DNA from: a gamma proteobacterium HdN1
GTDB taxonomy: Bacteria; Pseudomonadota; Gammaproteobacteria; Pseudomonadales; Ketobacteraceae
Length of the DNA: 64,000 nt
Reading direction: 5' to 3'
Assembly (NCBI GenBank): GCA_000198515.1
Contig: FP929140.1
Span: 3,694,527 to 3,758,526 of the forward strand
Position 1 is the stretch's first letter; the number at the start of each line of letters is the position of its first letter. Below the pieces are notes generated by a model, which worked only from the letters and a program-made list of their open reading frames with translations, ran no database searches and had not been told where the DNA came from. Positions 6,729 through 15,601 of the stretch are shown here, piece after piece. The translations under genes were made by a program, and so were the position numbers.

Positions 6729-9700
6729 CGACGTATTCCTCACCCTTTTCCGGCTTTTTGTAACGGCCCGGCTGTAGGTCGCCGAGTGCTTGATAGCTTT
6801 TCTGTATCCATTTATCCCATGCGCCATCGGCTACGCGCTGGGTGTTGGCTTGCAGGATTTCAATGGCTTTATCCTGCATGGGGGCTGCTTGCTCTTCGAG
6901 CAGTAGCTCGTATTCTTCAAGCGCATCTTCGGCCATGCCGGGCGGCCGTTCGCTCTTGAGGATGCTGGTTGCAAAGTTCTGGTAAGCGCTCCCCAAGCGG
7001 TAGGTGGATGCGGTGGTGTATTGCAATACGCCGATTTCTGCAGTGCTGGCGTAGGCGTTGAGCACTGCGTTCATCGCATCCTTTTTCTGACGTATGGCGT
7101 TCGCCAAGGGCTGCTTGAGTTGGAGCGCAATATAGTGCTCATAAACCGGTTCTGCCTGCTGGAAGCTTGCCTCGGCAGCAAGTTTGCGACTGCGGTTGGT
7201 GTTTTGGCTACCGGCGGCTTTCCAGGTGGCGATCAGCTTGCTGCTCCATTGATCGCGCAGCTTTTTGTCGCCCTCGTCGGCCGCGAGCGTGGCCAACTTG
7301 TGCTGTAGCTCGATGCGCTCGGCGGGTGGAATTTTGCTATTGCCTTCCAGCTCGCTGTAAAGCCGAATGGCTTCTTTGCGATTGCCTTTTTTGGCCTGCA
7401 TTTCCGCAGCTTGGGTAAGTGCCTGATTGGCGAGTTCAGGATTGTCGGCGTTCAGCGTGGCGACTTGTTCCAGTGCGTGCGCGGCGCCGTCGATATTGCC
7501 TAGTTTCTGATAGGCAACACTTAGCTTGGCCGGTACCGTGGCGGCGAGTTCGTGTTTCGGGAACTTGCGCTGGAATTCTTCGAGCACGCGAACGGCTTGT
7601 TCGTAATCGCCAGTTTCCATCAGAAGATTGGCGGCGTCGTAGTCGGCCTTGATGCGTACTTCGGAGTTCGGTTCTACGCTCGCTACTTTTTGGTATTGGC
7701 GCGCAGCCTCGGCTTTCATGCCTTCGTGTTCTAGCATTTCGGCCTGTTTATAGATTGCCGTCGCACGGCGCTCTTGGTAAATATTGCGCTCGGCAGCGGT
7801 GAGCGAGGCAAAGCCCAGAATCTCGGTAATGGAGGTTTCAGCGGCTTTATAGCTGCCTTCGTCGTACTGGGCGTTGGCGAGCAGCATCCAAGCTTTTTCG
7901 TATAACGGGCGCGGTGCGGCTGGGTCTTGCTTGATGATGCGGTTGGCGGTTGCTTGCACGCCCTTCATATCGTTGAGCGCTAGCTGGCTGTCGAGCACGT
8001 TTTCCAGCAGTTCGGGGGCGTGCTCATCTTTGGGCCAGGTTTTTACAAAACGTAGCGAGCTGCTGATTTCTTTGAGTACCCAGCCTTTGCGTTCTGGCGC
8101 TTTGGGAGAGAGTGCTTTGAGCTGGCCTTCGTAAGAGAGTAGGGCGAGGTAGGCGGCTTTGCGGGCGCGGTCGTTGCTGGCGGTGTCGGCGGCTGCTTTG
8201 TTAGGTGCTTCGCTGTTTAGATCGGTTGCTGCATCGCTAGGGGTTTGGTAGGCGACGCGCTCGAAGGCTTCGATGGCGGCGGGGTAGTCACCCGCCGCGT
8301 AGAGCACTTCACCGAGCAGTGAAGTCATGAGCGATGCACGCTTGTCGTTCGGGAAGGTCGTTAGAAATTCACGATACCAGCGTGCAGCGGTTTGATACTG
8401 TTTTTGGGTCTCTGGCGCGAGTGCTTGATCTTTTTTGCGGGCCTTGTCGCTCTGCTGCGCTTCTGCATGATAGTGCTGCGCCAGTTCGATCAGGTGTTGT
8501 TTGAGCGGCTCGGCGTAGCCTTTGCGTGTTTCTGGAGTCGCTTGCTTCCAATAGGGGCTGAAAATCCCATAGCGCTCCACGAAGGCTTCTTTTTCGGAAA
8601 GTACCAGCGAGGGGAAGCCACCTTTTGCATACACGTCGATCTTCTTCGAAGTCAACATTGGTGCGGTGGCTGCCATCGGGTGGCGCGCTACAAAGGCGCC
8701 ATACACGTCTGCGGCGTCGCGGTAGCGTTCTTGCTGCACATAAAGCTGGGCAAGAGTTTCGTAAATGCGGAATTCGTAGGGGCGTTCGCCTTTACTCTTG
8801 AACCAAGCGCCTAGACTGGTGGGGCCTTCGAGGTTGGAAAAGGCAAGAGCGGTGGCGCGCAGCGTATCGTCCTGCATTTGCCGGCGTGCGCGAGTGCTTG
8901 CATCTTGCGGCTTGGCGCTACCGTCTTTTGCGTCAGTGCCTTGCTTGTCGCTGGTGCTTTGCTTGTCACCGGCATTTTGCTGGTCGCTGGCCATTTGTTG
9001 CTCAACCGTTTCGGCGTTGGGCAAATAGCGATCCAATAGCGTTATGAAAGGCGTGAGCGCAGCTTCGTATTCGCCTTGCCGGTAAAGGCTCCAGCCGTAT
9101 TTGTAGAGCGCGTTTTCGTAATATTTGCCTTCTGGCCCCGCTTTGAGCACCTGTTTATACGCAGCGAGGGCTTTGTCGTTGTTGCCCATAACAAAGTACT
9201 GTTCGCCGCGCCGGAATTGGACTTCATCCATCAACGGGCTATTGGGGTAGCGCTCGGCCATGGTGTCGAGCGCAGCGAGCGCTTTTTCAGGCTCGGCGTT
9301 GAGATCGTAGGCTTTGGCGAGCAGATACCAAGTATCGGACAGATCGGTACCTTCCGGCGCGTTGCGGATCTGGTCTTCATAGAGCTGAATCGCGCGGGCG
9401 TAGTTGGCACCGCTTTCTAGGCTTTCTTTTTCGGGAGGTTCTTGAGTGCTAACGGCCGGCTGTGCGCGAGTGTCCAGTGGCTCTATGGCAGGGCCGCTGT
9501 CGGTTTGGCTGTCTTCAGCGGCGATCATGGTAAGGTCAGCCATGCGTCGCAGTGCACCCGTGCGCTGTTCGGGCGTGGAGAACAGGCGGAGCGCATCTTG
9601 GTAGTTGCGGATGATCTGCTCGGGTGGAGCTTGGTCCAGCGATTGTCTTTGCAAAACGATATTACGGCGGGCAAGCTGGCCGATAGTTTGCGGTGAACGA

Positions 9701-9858
9701 TCCACTACTTCGCCATGAAACAGCGCTGTACGATCGTAGGAGGACGTATTGCTACATCCACTAATGAACGATGCGCTGCCGCCAAGCAAGATAGCGAGCG
9801 CAAGCGTCGAGGCTGGAAAAGGGGGCTGGATAGAGAATGTTGTTTTTGCAGACGTCAC
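6715..9858 (-). CDS. Large TPR lipoprotein (AgmU/GltD-like), first gene of Agl/Glt-like operon
   Basis: A 1047-residue lipoprotein starting at GTG, with AAGG about 10 nt upstream. The hydrophobic leader ends in FISGC (lipobox). The mature protein is almost entirely TPR-type helix pairs; clear units include YARAIQLYEDQIRNAPEG, TWYLLAKAYDLNAEPEKALA, LYKYGWSLYRQGEYEAALT and AAYLALLSYEGQLKALSPKA, with a polar low-complexity break near residues 290-315 (repeated DKQ triplets). Length, repeats and lead position next to exbB/exbD genes match AgmU/GltD of the M. xanthus gliding machine. It should act as an extended periplasmic scaffold. The 316 bp upstream, shared with divergent pdxB, must hold the operon promoter. 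Confidence 0.88.
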   Translation of the reverse strand: MTSAKTTFSIQPPFPASTLALAILLGGSASFISGCSNTSSYDRTALFHGEVVDRSPQTIGQLARRNIVLQRQSLDQAPPEQIIRNYQDALRLFSTPEQRTGALRRMADLTMIAAEDSQTDSGPAIEPLDTRAQPAVSTQEPPEKESLESGANYARAIQLYEDQIRNAPEGTDLSDTWYLLAKAYDLNAEPEKALAALDTMAERYPNSPLMDEVQFRRGEQYFVMGNNDKALAAYKQVLKAGPEGKYYENALYKYGWSLYRQGEYEAALTPFITLLDRYLPNAETVEQQMASDQQNAGDKQSTSDKQGTDAKDGSAKPQDASTRARRQMQDDTLRATALAFSNLEGPTSLGAWFKSKGERPYEFRIYETLAQLYVQQERYRDAADVYGAFVARHPMAATAPMLTSKKIDVYAKGGFPSLVLSEKEAFVERYGIFSPYWKQATPETRKGYAEPLKQHLIELAQHYHAEAQQSDKARKKDQALAPETQKQYQTAARWYREFLTTFPNDKRASLMTSLLGEVLYAAGDYPAAIEAFERVAYQTPSDAATDLNSEAPNKAAADTASNDRARKAAYLALLSYEGQLKALSPKAPERKGWVLKEISSSLRFVKTWPKDEHAPELLENVLDSQLALNDMKGVQATANRIIKQDPAAPRPLYEKAWMLLANAQYDEGSYKAAETSITEILGFASLTAAERNIYQERRATAIYKQAEMLEHEGMKAEAARQYQKVASVEPNSEVRIKADYDAANLLMETGDYEQAVRVLEEFQRKFPKHELAATVPAKLSVAYQKLGNIDGAAHALEQVATLNADNPELANQALTQAAEMQAKKGNRKEAIRLYSELEGNSKIPPAERIELQHKLATLAADEGDKKLRDQWSSKLIATWKAAGSQNTNRSRKLAAEASFQQAEPVYEHYIALQLKQPLANAIRQKKDAMNAVLNAYASTAEIGVLQYTTASTYRLGSAYQNFATSILKSERPPGMAEDALEEYELLLEEQAAPMQDKAIEILQANTQRVADGAWDKWIQKSYQALGDLQPGRYKKPEKGEEYVDGIY

Positions 9859-10174
9859 CGCAAGTGCCTTAAATGTCTGTCCTGTACCAAGTGGCGAAAG
9901 TCCGTGTACACGGCTACTCGCGAGGCTGGCGCGTGGTGCGCCTTGAAAAGCTTAACCAATTTAAGTGAATTTTCAATGTAGTGCGGCAGATGCGCTTGCT
10001 AACCCGAATAGTATGGCAATAATGCCAGCAAATTGGCAGTGAACGGTACCACAGAATTGTTGTGCCTCGTTAATTTTGTCGATCGGTTGGCGTTGTTGGT
10101 GATTGGTTCGGGCTTCTCGGTCTTTGTTTTCTTGTTTGGATGGTGCTTTTTTGTTTGGACGGGAGTGCGGTGCT
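9859..10174. other. Intergenic region between divergent operons (pdxB and Agl/Glt-like)
   Basis: 316 bp between the GTG of the large TPR lipoprotein gene (minus) and the TTG of pdxB (plus). It must contain both promoters. I see no clear palindrome, no RNA gene and no well-started reading frame in it; the short frames present lack ribosome sites. Confidence 0.5.
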
Positions 10175-11320
10175 TTGAAAATATTGGTGGATGAAAACAT
10201 GCCCCTTGCAGAACCGCTGTTCTCTCGGCTGGGAAACGTGGTGATGAAAGCGGGTCGTGGCATTCAACGGGATGACCTGCTGGATGTTGATGCTCTAATG
10301 GTGCGCTCCGTGACAAAAGTGGATGTGGCGCTATTAAAGGACACGCCGGTGCGCTTTGTCGGTACCGCAACGATCGGAACCGATCATCTGGCGCTGGACG
10401 CGCTGGCTGCGGCGGGTGTGTGTGTCGTAAATGCGCCGGGATGTAACGCGCAAGCCGTGGTGGAATACGTCATCAGTGCTCTGATGCGGCTTGAAGCGCA
10501 GCGCGGGATCCAATGGCGTAAGGCAACTTGGGGAATCGTTGGGCTTGGCAACGTAGGCCAGCGTTTGCGCGGAGTGTTGGAAGCCATTGGTTGCAGAGTG
10601 CTGGCCTGCGATCCGCCTTTGGCAGCGCAAAGCGATGCCGGCTGGGTGGATCTGGATGCAATCCTAGAAGCCGACATTATTAGCCTGCACGTACCTTTGA
10701 ATCGTTCGGGTGAGCATCCTACCTGGCATCTTGCAAATCGGGAGTGGCTCACCCGCTTGCGGCCGAACGCTGTGCTCATTAACGCTGCACGCGGCAGCGT
10801 AGTAGACAATCCTGCCCTCGATGCGCTGCTTATGCGTCGACCTGACTTGACGGTAGTGCTGGATGTTTGGGAAGGCGAACCCGTTCCAATGCGCTCCCTG
10901 ATGAAACAAGTTCAGATTGCGACGCCGCACATCGCTGGATATAGCTACGACGGCAAGGTAAAAGGTACTTGGCAGATTTATGAGCAATTTTGCAAATTTT
11001 TAGGAGCACATGCAGAAGGCGGTTGGCGCTCCCTAGTGCCTGATCACTGCAATCAATGGGTTGATTTGGCGAAGATCGACGCCAATGCTGCCGCATTTAT
11101 GCAAGCCGTTTATGATGTCGGCCAAGACGATACACTGTTGCGTGCGACTCTTGCGCAGACAGACGAGGCTCGTGGCGCAACGTTTGACCTGCTGCGAAAA
11201 AACTACCGTTTGCGCCGTGAAGTAGGTTCGATCGAACTGCGCAACGTACATCACTGGCAGAACTGGCCCATCGAGGAGCGGCGCGTGCTGGAAGCGCTAG
11301 GCTTGCGCTTAGCGCAATGA
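10175..11320 (+). CDS. pdxB: Erythronate-4-phosphate dehydrogenase PdxB
   Basis: Oxidises 4-phosphoerythronate to 2-oxo-3-hydroxy-4-phosphobutanoate in the DXP-dependent pyridoxal phosphate pathway. Reading from TTG at 10175 gives 381 residues, the usual PdxB length, beginning MKILVDENMP as in the family; GGGAG lies 9 nt upstream. The Rossmann motif GIVGLGNVGQRL (about 118-129), the D-isomer dehydrogenase catalytic region (HVPLNRSGEHPTWHL, LINAARGSVVDN, TPHIAGYSYDGK) and a C-terminal PdxB dimerisation domain (about 290-381) are all visible. A longer frame upstream from 10103 shows no conservation. The last 20 bases belong to a tandem duplication that runs into the intergenic gap. Confidence 0.96.
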   Translation: MKILVDENMPLAEPLFSRLGNVVMKAGRGIQRDDLLDVDALMVRSVTKVDVALLKDTPVRFVGTATIGTDHLALDALAAAGVCVVNAPGCNAQAVVEYVISALMRLEAQRGIQWRKATWGIVGLGNVGQRLRGVLEAIGCRVLACDPPLAAQSDAGWVDLDAILEADIISLHVPLNRSGEHPTWHLANREWLTRLRPNAVLINAARGSVVDNPALDALLMRRPDLTVVLDVWEGEPVPMRSLMKQVQIATPHIAGYSYDGKVKGTWQIYEQFCKFLGAHAEGGWRSLVPDHCNQWVDLAKIDANAAAFMQAVYDVGQDDTLLRATLAQTDEARGATFDLLRKNYRLRREVGSIELRNVHHWQNWPIEERRVLEALGLRLAQ

Positions 11321-11347
11321 TTAGGCTTGCGGGCAGCGCGTAATGAT
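11299..11347 (+). repeat. Imperfect tandem duplication across pdxB stop codon
   Basis: Two copies of about 23-26 bp (starting TAGGCTTGCG at 11299 and 11322). The first contains the pdxB stop, the second lies just beyond it and runs up to the ribosome site of the next gene. Confidence 0.75.
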
Positions 11348-11363
11348 GAAGGAGTGTGTGAAA

Positions 11364-12485
11364 ATGAGGTTGGGTCTGATCGTAAATCCCTATGCAGGAA
11401 TTGGTGGGCCGGCGGCACTCAAAGGAAGCGATGGCGCCGATACCGTGGCGCTGGCTCTAGAGCGTGGGGTCGAGCCGCGCGCGCAGGAGAGGGTGCGGCA
11501 AACACTCGAAGGCTTGCTGCCGTGGCGCGAACAGATTGTGATACACACTTGGGCTGGTTTGATGGGGCAAGCGGTGGCGGAATCTCTGGGTTTTCGCGTG
11601 GAAGTTCACGGGCGGGCGCGGGCCGAGCAATCCAGCGCGGCGGATACTGAAGCGGCTGCTAAAGCTCTGGCGGCGGTGCCCGTGGATTTGCTGTTGTTTG
11701 CGGGCGGCGATGGTACCGCACGAAACCTTGTCAATGCGATCGGTACCTCCGTTCCTGCGCTTGGAGTTCCCGCTGGGGTGAAGATTCACAGTGGAGTGTA
11801 TGCGGTGAATCCGCAGGGTGCGTCAGAAATCGTCCAACGTCTATTGCGTGGCGAAGGGATTGCTTTGGCAGATACGGAAGTGCGCGATATCGACGAGAAT
11901 GCCTTTCGCGAAGGACGGGTTGTGGCGCGTCATTATGGTGAGCTACGAGTGCCCGCAGAAGGGCGCTATTTGCAGAACGTCAAATGCGGAAACACAACGC
12001 CCGAGCCGCTTCAGCTTGCCGACATTGCAGCGGATGTGATCGAACGGCTTGAGGATGACACGCTCTATATCGTCGGCCCCGGCACAACCACGCGCGCCTT
12101 GATGGAAGAATTGAATCAGCCATTTACGCTGTTGGGTGTTGATTTGCTGGAGGGCGATACCTGCATTGGAAATGACCTTACCGAAGCGCAGCTATTCGAG
12201 CAGGTGCAAGGCCGGAAGTTCAAGATCATCGTCACAGCGATCGGTGGGCAGGGGCATATTCTCGGCAGAGGCAACCAGCAAATCAGCCCACGTATTCTTC
12301 GTGAGGCGGGCCGTGAGAATCTCTGGGTGATCGCCACCCGTGCCAAGCTTGAAGCGCTGGAAGGCCGGCCCTTGCAGTTGGATACCGGCGATGCCGCGCT
12401 GGATCGCGCGCTGTCTGGCTATATTCGTGTGGTGGTGGGCTATCAGGAATACTGGCTGTATCCGGTGGGCGAACCGAACGTTTAA
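11364..12485 (+). CDS. ATP-NAD kinase family protein
   Basis: A 373-residue protein of the ATP-NAD/AcoX kinase family. The start at ATG 11364 gives MRLGLIVNPYAGIGG and has AAGGAG 10 nt upstream. The family's phosphate-binding GGDGT motif is clear (LLLFAGGDGTARNL, about residue 110), followed by LGVPAGVKIHSGVYAVNP and the Gly-rich GPGTTTRALM. The chain is longer than NadK (about 290) and fits the AcoX-like group found beside various catabolic genes. The phosphoryl acceptor is not certain: NAD is the default, a metabolite such as an acetoin-pathway compound is possible. It follows pdxB by 43 bp and may be co-transcribed. Confidence 0.85.
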   Translation: MRLGLIVNPYAGIGGPAALKGSDGADTVALALERGVEPRAQERVRQTLEGLLPWREQIVIHTWAGLMGQAVAESLGFRVEVHGRARAEQSSAADTEAAAKALAAVPVDLLLFAGGDGTARNLVNAIGTSVPALGVPAGVKIHSGVYAVNPQGASEIVQRLLRGEGIALADTEVRDIDENAFREGRVVARHYGELRVPAEGRYLQNVKCGNTTPEPLQLADIAADVIERLEDDTLYIVGPGTTTRALMEELNQPFTLLGVDLLEGDTCIGNDLTEAQLFEQVQGRKFKIIVTAIGGQGHILGRGNQQISPRILREAGRENLWVIATRAKLEALEGRPLQLDTGDAALDRALSGYIRVVVGYQEYWLYPVGEPNV

Positions 12486-12532
12486 GAAGTGTTTCTCTTA
12501 AACTTTTGTTCCAAAGATATACGAAGATAAAA

Positions 12533-12556
12533 AAGGGCGAACCGAGGTTCGCCCTT
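12533..12556 (-). terminator. Hairpin terminator downstream of htpX
   Basis: An 11-bp perfect stem (AAGGGCGAACC/GGTTCGCCCTT) with a two-base gap. On the minus strand it is followed by a run of six T, so it ends htpX; on the plus strand the U tract is poor, but it may slow transcripts from the kinase gene. Confidence 0.85.
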
Positions 12557-12588
12557 ATTCGCTGCATCGTTGCAAAACCGCGTGATGC

Positions 12589-13479
12589 TTAACGCATCTG
12601 CTGGAGACGTGCAATACGCTCTTCCAGCGGCGGGTGAGAGGCAAACAGCCTGTGCGCCAAGCCGCTGCGAATCCCGAAAGCGGTCAGCGTTGTTGGCAGG
12701 CCGGAAGCTTCTTCGGTTTCTGCGCGCAGGCGATTCAGCGCGCTGATCATGCCGTCGCGGCTCGCAAGGCTTGCGCCTGCGTGATCGGCACGGTATTCGC
12801 GGTAGCGCGAAAAGGCCATCACGATCATCGAAGCCAGTACTGCCAACACCATTTCCATCACAAAGGTCGTAACGTAGTAGGCAATCCCCGGGGTTGACGG
12901 CGATTCGTCGTTGTTGCCCGAAATTGCGCGATCCACGATACCGCCAATAATGCGTGCGAAGAACATCACAAAGGTGTTTACGACGCCTTGTATCAAGGTC
13001 AGCGTTACCATGTCGCCATTGGCAACGTGGCCAACTTCGTGAGCCAGTACGGCGCGAATTTCTTCTTTATTGAAGCGCTGAAGCATTCCTTCGCTGATGG
13101 CAACTAGTGCGTTGTTGCGATTCCAGCCGGTGGCAAAGGCGTTGGATTCGTGTGCGGGGAATACGCCCACTTCGGGCATTCCGATGCCGGCTTTGTCGGC
13201 CAGTTCTTTTACGGTGTTGACCAGCCACGCTTCGCCTTGCGTGCGTGGTTGATCAATCAGCTGCACGCCAGCGCTCCATTTTGCGATGGGCTTAGAGATG
13301 AGAAGCGAAATGATGGAGCCGGTGAAGCCAAACACGGCGCAGTAAATCAGCAGATCTGTGAGTGAGACGTCAACCCCGTAGCCGTAGGCCATCCGGGGTA
13401 CGCCCAGAAGGCTCAAGGTCACACTGGCGACAAGCAAGATTGCCAGGTTGGTGGCCAAGAACAGCGCGATACGCTTCAT
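12589..13479 (-). CDS. htpX: Heat-shock membrane zinc metalloprotease HtpX
   Basis: A 296-residue M48B protease that removes damaged inner-membrane proteins. The start at ATG 13479 gives MKRIALFLATN and matches the E. coli length (293); AAAGGA is upstream. Two N-terminal membrane helices (about 4-24 and 38-60) precede the catalytic motif HEVGH at about 147-151, where the two His and the Glu bind zinc and water. Two more hydrophobic segments lie at about 155-180 and 195-220, then a distal Glu in REYRADHAGASL as third ligand. Transcribed alone and closed by a terminator. Regulation by CpxR, as in E. coli, cannot be seen here. Confidence 0.96.
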   Translation of the reverse strand: MKRIALFLATNLAILLVASVTLSLLGVPRMAYGYGVDVSLTDLLIYCAVFGFTGSIISLLISKPIAKWSAGVQLIDQPRTQGEAWLVNTVKELADKAGIGMPEVGVFPAHESNAFATGWNRNNALVAISEGMLQRFNKEEIRAVLAHEVGHVANGDMVTLTLIQGVVNTFVMFFARIIGGIVDRAISGNNDESPSTPGIAYYVTTFVMEMVLAVLASMIVMAFSRYREYRADHAGASLASRDGMISALNRLRAETEEASGLPTTLTAFGIRSGLAHRLFASHPPLEERIARLQQMR

Positions 13480-13958
13480 GGTGTTTTCTATCCTTTCGTT
13501 GTGTGAAATGGTCTGTGTAATGGGTAAAAATTGAGCTTGGTGTACGCAAAAATCGGACAAGCGCCAAGCTTAACATGGTGGCGAACGGCGTGCTATTCAA
13601 GCAAACAAGGCATGCAGTTTCGGCGTATTCGCGCTTTTCGCGTGATTGTGTCTGTAGACATCTCGCAAGCAAACGTCCTCGGTTCTGGGGGCAATCTTGG
13701 TGTGGCGTTAAGAGATAAGCACTTCCGTAAGACTTCGATTGCTGTTTTTTGTTCCTTCATTACACGATTTCCCTATTCGATATGCGCCTATTTCGCCGAT
13801 AGAATGATTGGCCTAATATGAATTCGTCGTGGCCCGATTGGTCATATCGACACCGTGCAATGGCATCTTACTATTGCTTTGTGAATATCTCATGTTCCCA
13901 AAATGGCGTTAGTCACCCGGCGCTTTTCGTACAAAACGATTTCTGGAGTAGTTCCAAG
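13480..13958. other. Intergenic region between htpX and the BVMO gene
   Basis: 479 bp with divergent promoters for htpX (minus) and the monooxygenase (plus). It is AT-richer near the monooxygenase. No RNA gene, no strong palindrome and no credible reading frame were seen. Confidence 0.45.
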
Positions 13959-15446
13959 ATGAATACCGAAAACTTCGACGTAATTATTATTGGCGCCGGC
14001 TTGTCGGGCATTGGTGCCGCTCGCCATCTGCAAAAGCACTGCCCTGAAAAGCGCTATGTAGTGCTGGAGAGTCGCGATGCGATTGGCGGTACTTGGGATT
14101 TATTCCGTTATCCGGGTGTACGCTCGGATTCAGATATGTTTACCTTGGGTTATGAGTTTAAGCCGTGGACCGGTGAGAAGTCGATTGCCGATGGTGGTGA
14201 CATCCGTCAATACATTCGCGATACCGCAGCCGAGTACGGTATTGATCGAAAAATTCGTTTCGGCCAGAAAATCATCAGTGCCGAGTGGGATACCGACACC
14301 GCAACATGGACGCTAGAGGCAGAGGTTGCAAAAACCGGCCAAACGGCAAAGTATCGCTGCAACTTTTTGTTGAGCTGCACCGGCTATTACAACTACCAAG
14401 CTGGTTTTACGCCCGAGTTTCCGGGGCGCGAGCGTTTTCAAGGGCAGGTGATCCACCCACAGCACTGGCCTCAGGATTTGGATTATGCAGGTAAGCGTGT
14501 CGTGATTATCGGCAGTGGCGCAACTGCCGTCACCTTAGCGCCTGCAATGACGGACAAAGCCGCTTCTGTCACCATGTTGCAGCGTTCGCCAACTTATATC
14601 TTGACCGTGCCAGAGCGTGATCCCATTGCGCCGCAGTTACGTAAGTTTCTGCCAGAAACCGCCGTCTATCATCTGACTCGCGCTCGCAACGTTGCGTTGA
14701 ATTCGGCTTTATACCAAGTCTCCAAAGGCCGCCCGAAGGCGGTTCGCCGGCTGCTGCTTGCGGCAGTGCGGCAGCAAGTGGGGCCGGATGTTGATATGAA
14801 GCACTTTACTCCACGCTACAACCCGTGGGAGGAGCGTTTGTGTGCGGTGCCGAATGGCGATATGTTCAAGGCCATCCGCGAAGGCAGGATGGAGGTTGTC
14901 ACTGACCATATCGAAACCTTTACCGAGAACGGGATCCGATTGAAGTCTGGCAATGAACTCCCCGCCGATATCATCGTGACGGCAACGGGCTTGGATTTGT
15001 TGTTAATGGGCGGCATTACCGTCAAAAAAGACGGCCAACCAATCGACCTGACCCAAAAAATGGCGTACAAGGGTGCGCTGCTGCAGGATGTGCCGAATCT
15101 TGCGATGGTGTTTGGCTATACCAATTCCTCGTGGACTCTCAAAGCCGATTTGGTGGCCGAGTACGTTTGCCGCCTCATTAAATACATGGATAAGGCAGGT
15201 GTGCGGCAGGTGGTTGCGCACAATACCGATCCAACCATTACAACCCTGCCGTTTCTGAATTTTGCGGCAGGTTATGTGCAGCGGGCGCTTAAGAAATTCC
15301 CAATACAGGGGAATAAGGCGCCGTGGGAAGTACGCCAAAACTACTTCTACGACTTGCGTATGCTGCGTTTTGGCGCGATTAAAGAGCAGGCATTACAGTT
15401 TAGTAACCCGGTGGGACGAATCGGCGCGCGCAAAAAAGTCGCGTAG
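13959..15446 (+). CDS. Flavin-containing Baeyer-Villiger monooxygenase (EthA-like)
   Basis: A 495-residue class I Baeyer-Villiger monooxygenase. I start at ATG 13959 (MNTENFDVIIIGAG), with GGAG 11 nt upstream. It has the FAD GxGxxG motif (IIGAGLSGIGAARHL, about 9-23), the GGTWDLFRYPGVRSDSDMF region typical of EthA-type enzymes, the BVMO fingerprint FxGxxxHxxxWP (FQGQVIHPQHWP, about 153-164), a second Rossmann motif for NADPH (VVIIGSGATAVTLAP, about 170-184) and the ATG signature (IIVTATGLDL). It should insert oxygen next to a ketone to give an ester, or oxidise a sulfide. The substrate is unknown; long-chain or cyclic ketones from lipid catabolism would fit the genes elsewhere in the window. 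Confidence 0.93.
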   Translation: MNTENFDVIIIGAGLSGIGAARHLQKHCPEKRYVVLESRDAIGGTWDLFRYPGVRSDSDMFTLGYEFKPWTGEKSIADGGDIRQYIRDTAAEYGIDRKIRFGQKIISAEWDTDTATWTLEAEVAKTGQTAKYRCNFLLSCTGYYNYQAGFTPEFPGRERFQGQVIHPQHWPQDLDYAGKRVVIIGSGATAVTLAPAMTDKAASVTMLQRSPTYILTVPERDPIAPQLRKFLPETAVYHLTRARNVALNSALYQVSKGRPKAVRRLLLAAVRQQVGPDVDMKHFTPRYNPWEERLCAVPNGDMFKAIREGRMEVVTDHIETFTENGIRLKSGNELPADIIVTATGLDLLLMGGITVKKDGQPIDLTQKMAYKGALLQDVPNLAMVFGYTNSSWTLKADLVAEYVCRLIKYMDKAGVRQVVAHNTDPTITTLPFLNFAAGYVQRALKKFPIQGNKAPWEVRQNYFYDLRMLRFGAIKEQALQFSNPVGRIGARKKVA

Positions 15447-15500
15447 CTTGCTTCGGGCACCGCTCGGATGACGAGCGGTGCCTATTCGCGCTCAACGGTG

Positions 15501-15545
15501 CCCCCTGAGCGAAGTCGAAGCGACGCCCCCTGAGCGAAGTCGAAG
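15501..15545. repeat. Double copy of a CCCCTGAGCGAAGTCGAAG-type intergenic element
   Basis: Two exact 20-bp copies (15501-15520 and 15526-15545) separated by 5 bp, in the gap between the BVMO gene and dadA. The motif contains the partial dyad TTCGACTTCGCTCAGGG on the other strand, a kind of sequence that I recall as dispersed in many bacterial genomes. It could be a REP-like sequence; no transposase is present. Confidence 0.7.
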
Positions 15546-15601
15546 GGTGCTACACTGCCTAAAGACAATATTCGCGTTGTCGAAGTACGGGAGGCAGTGA
15601 G

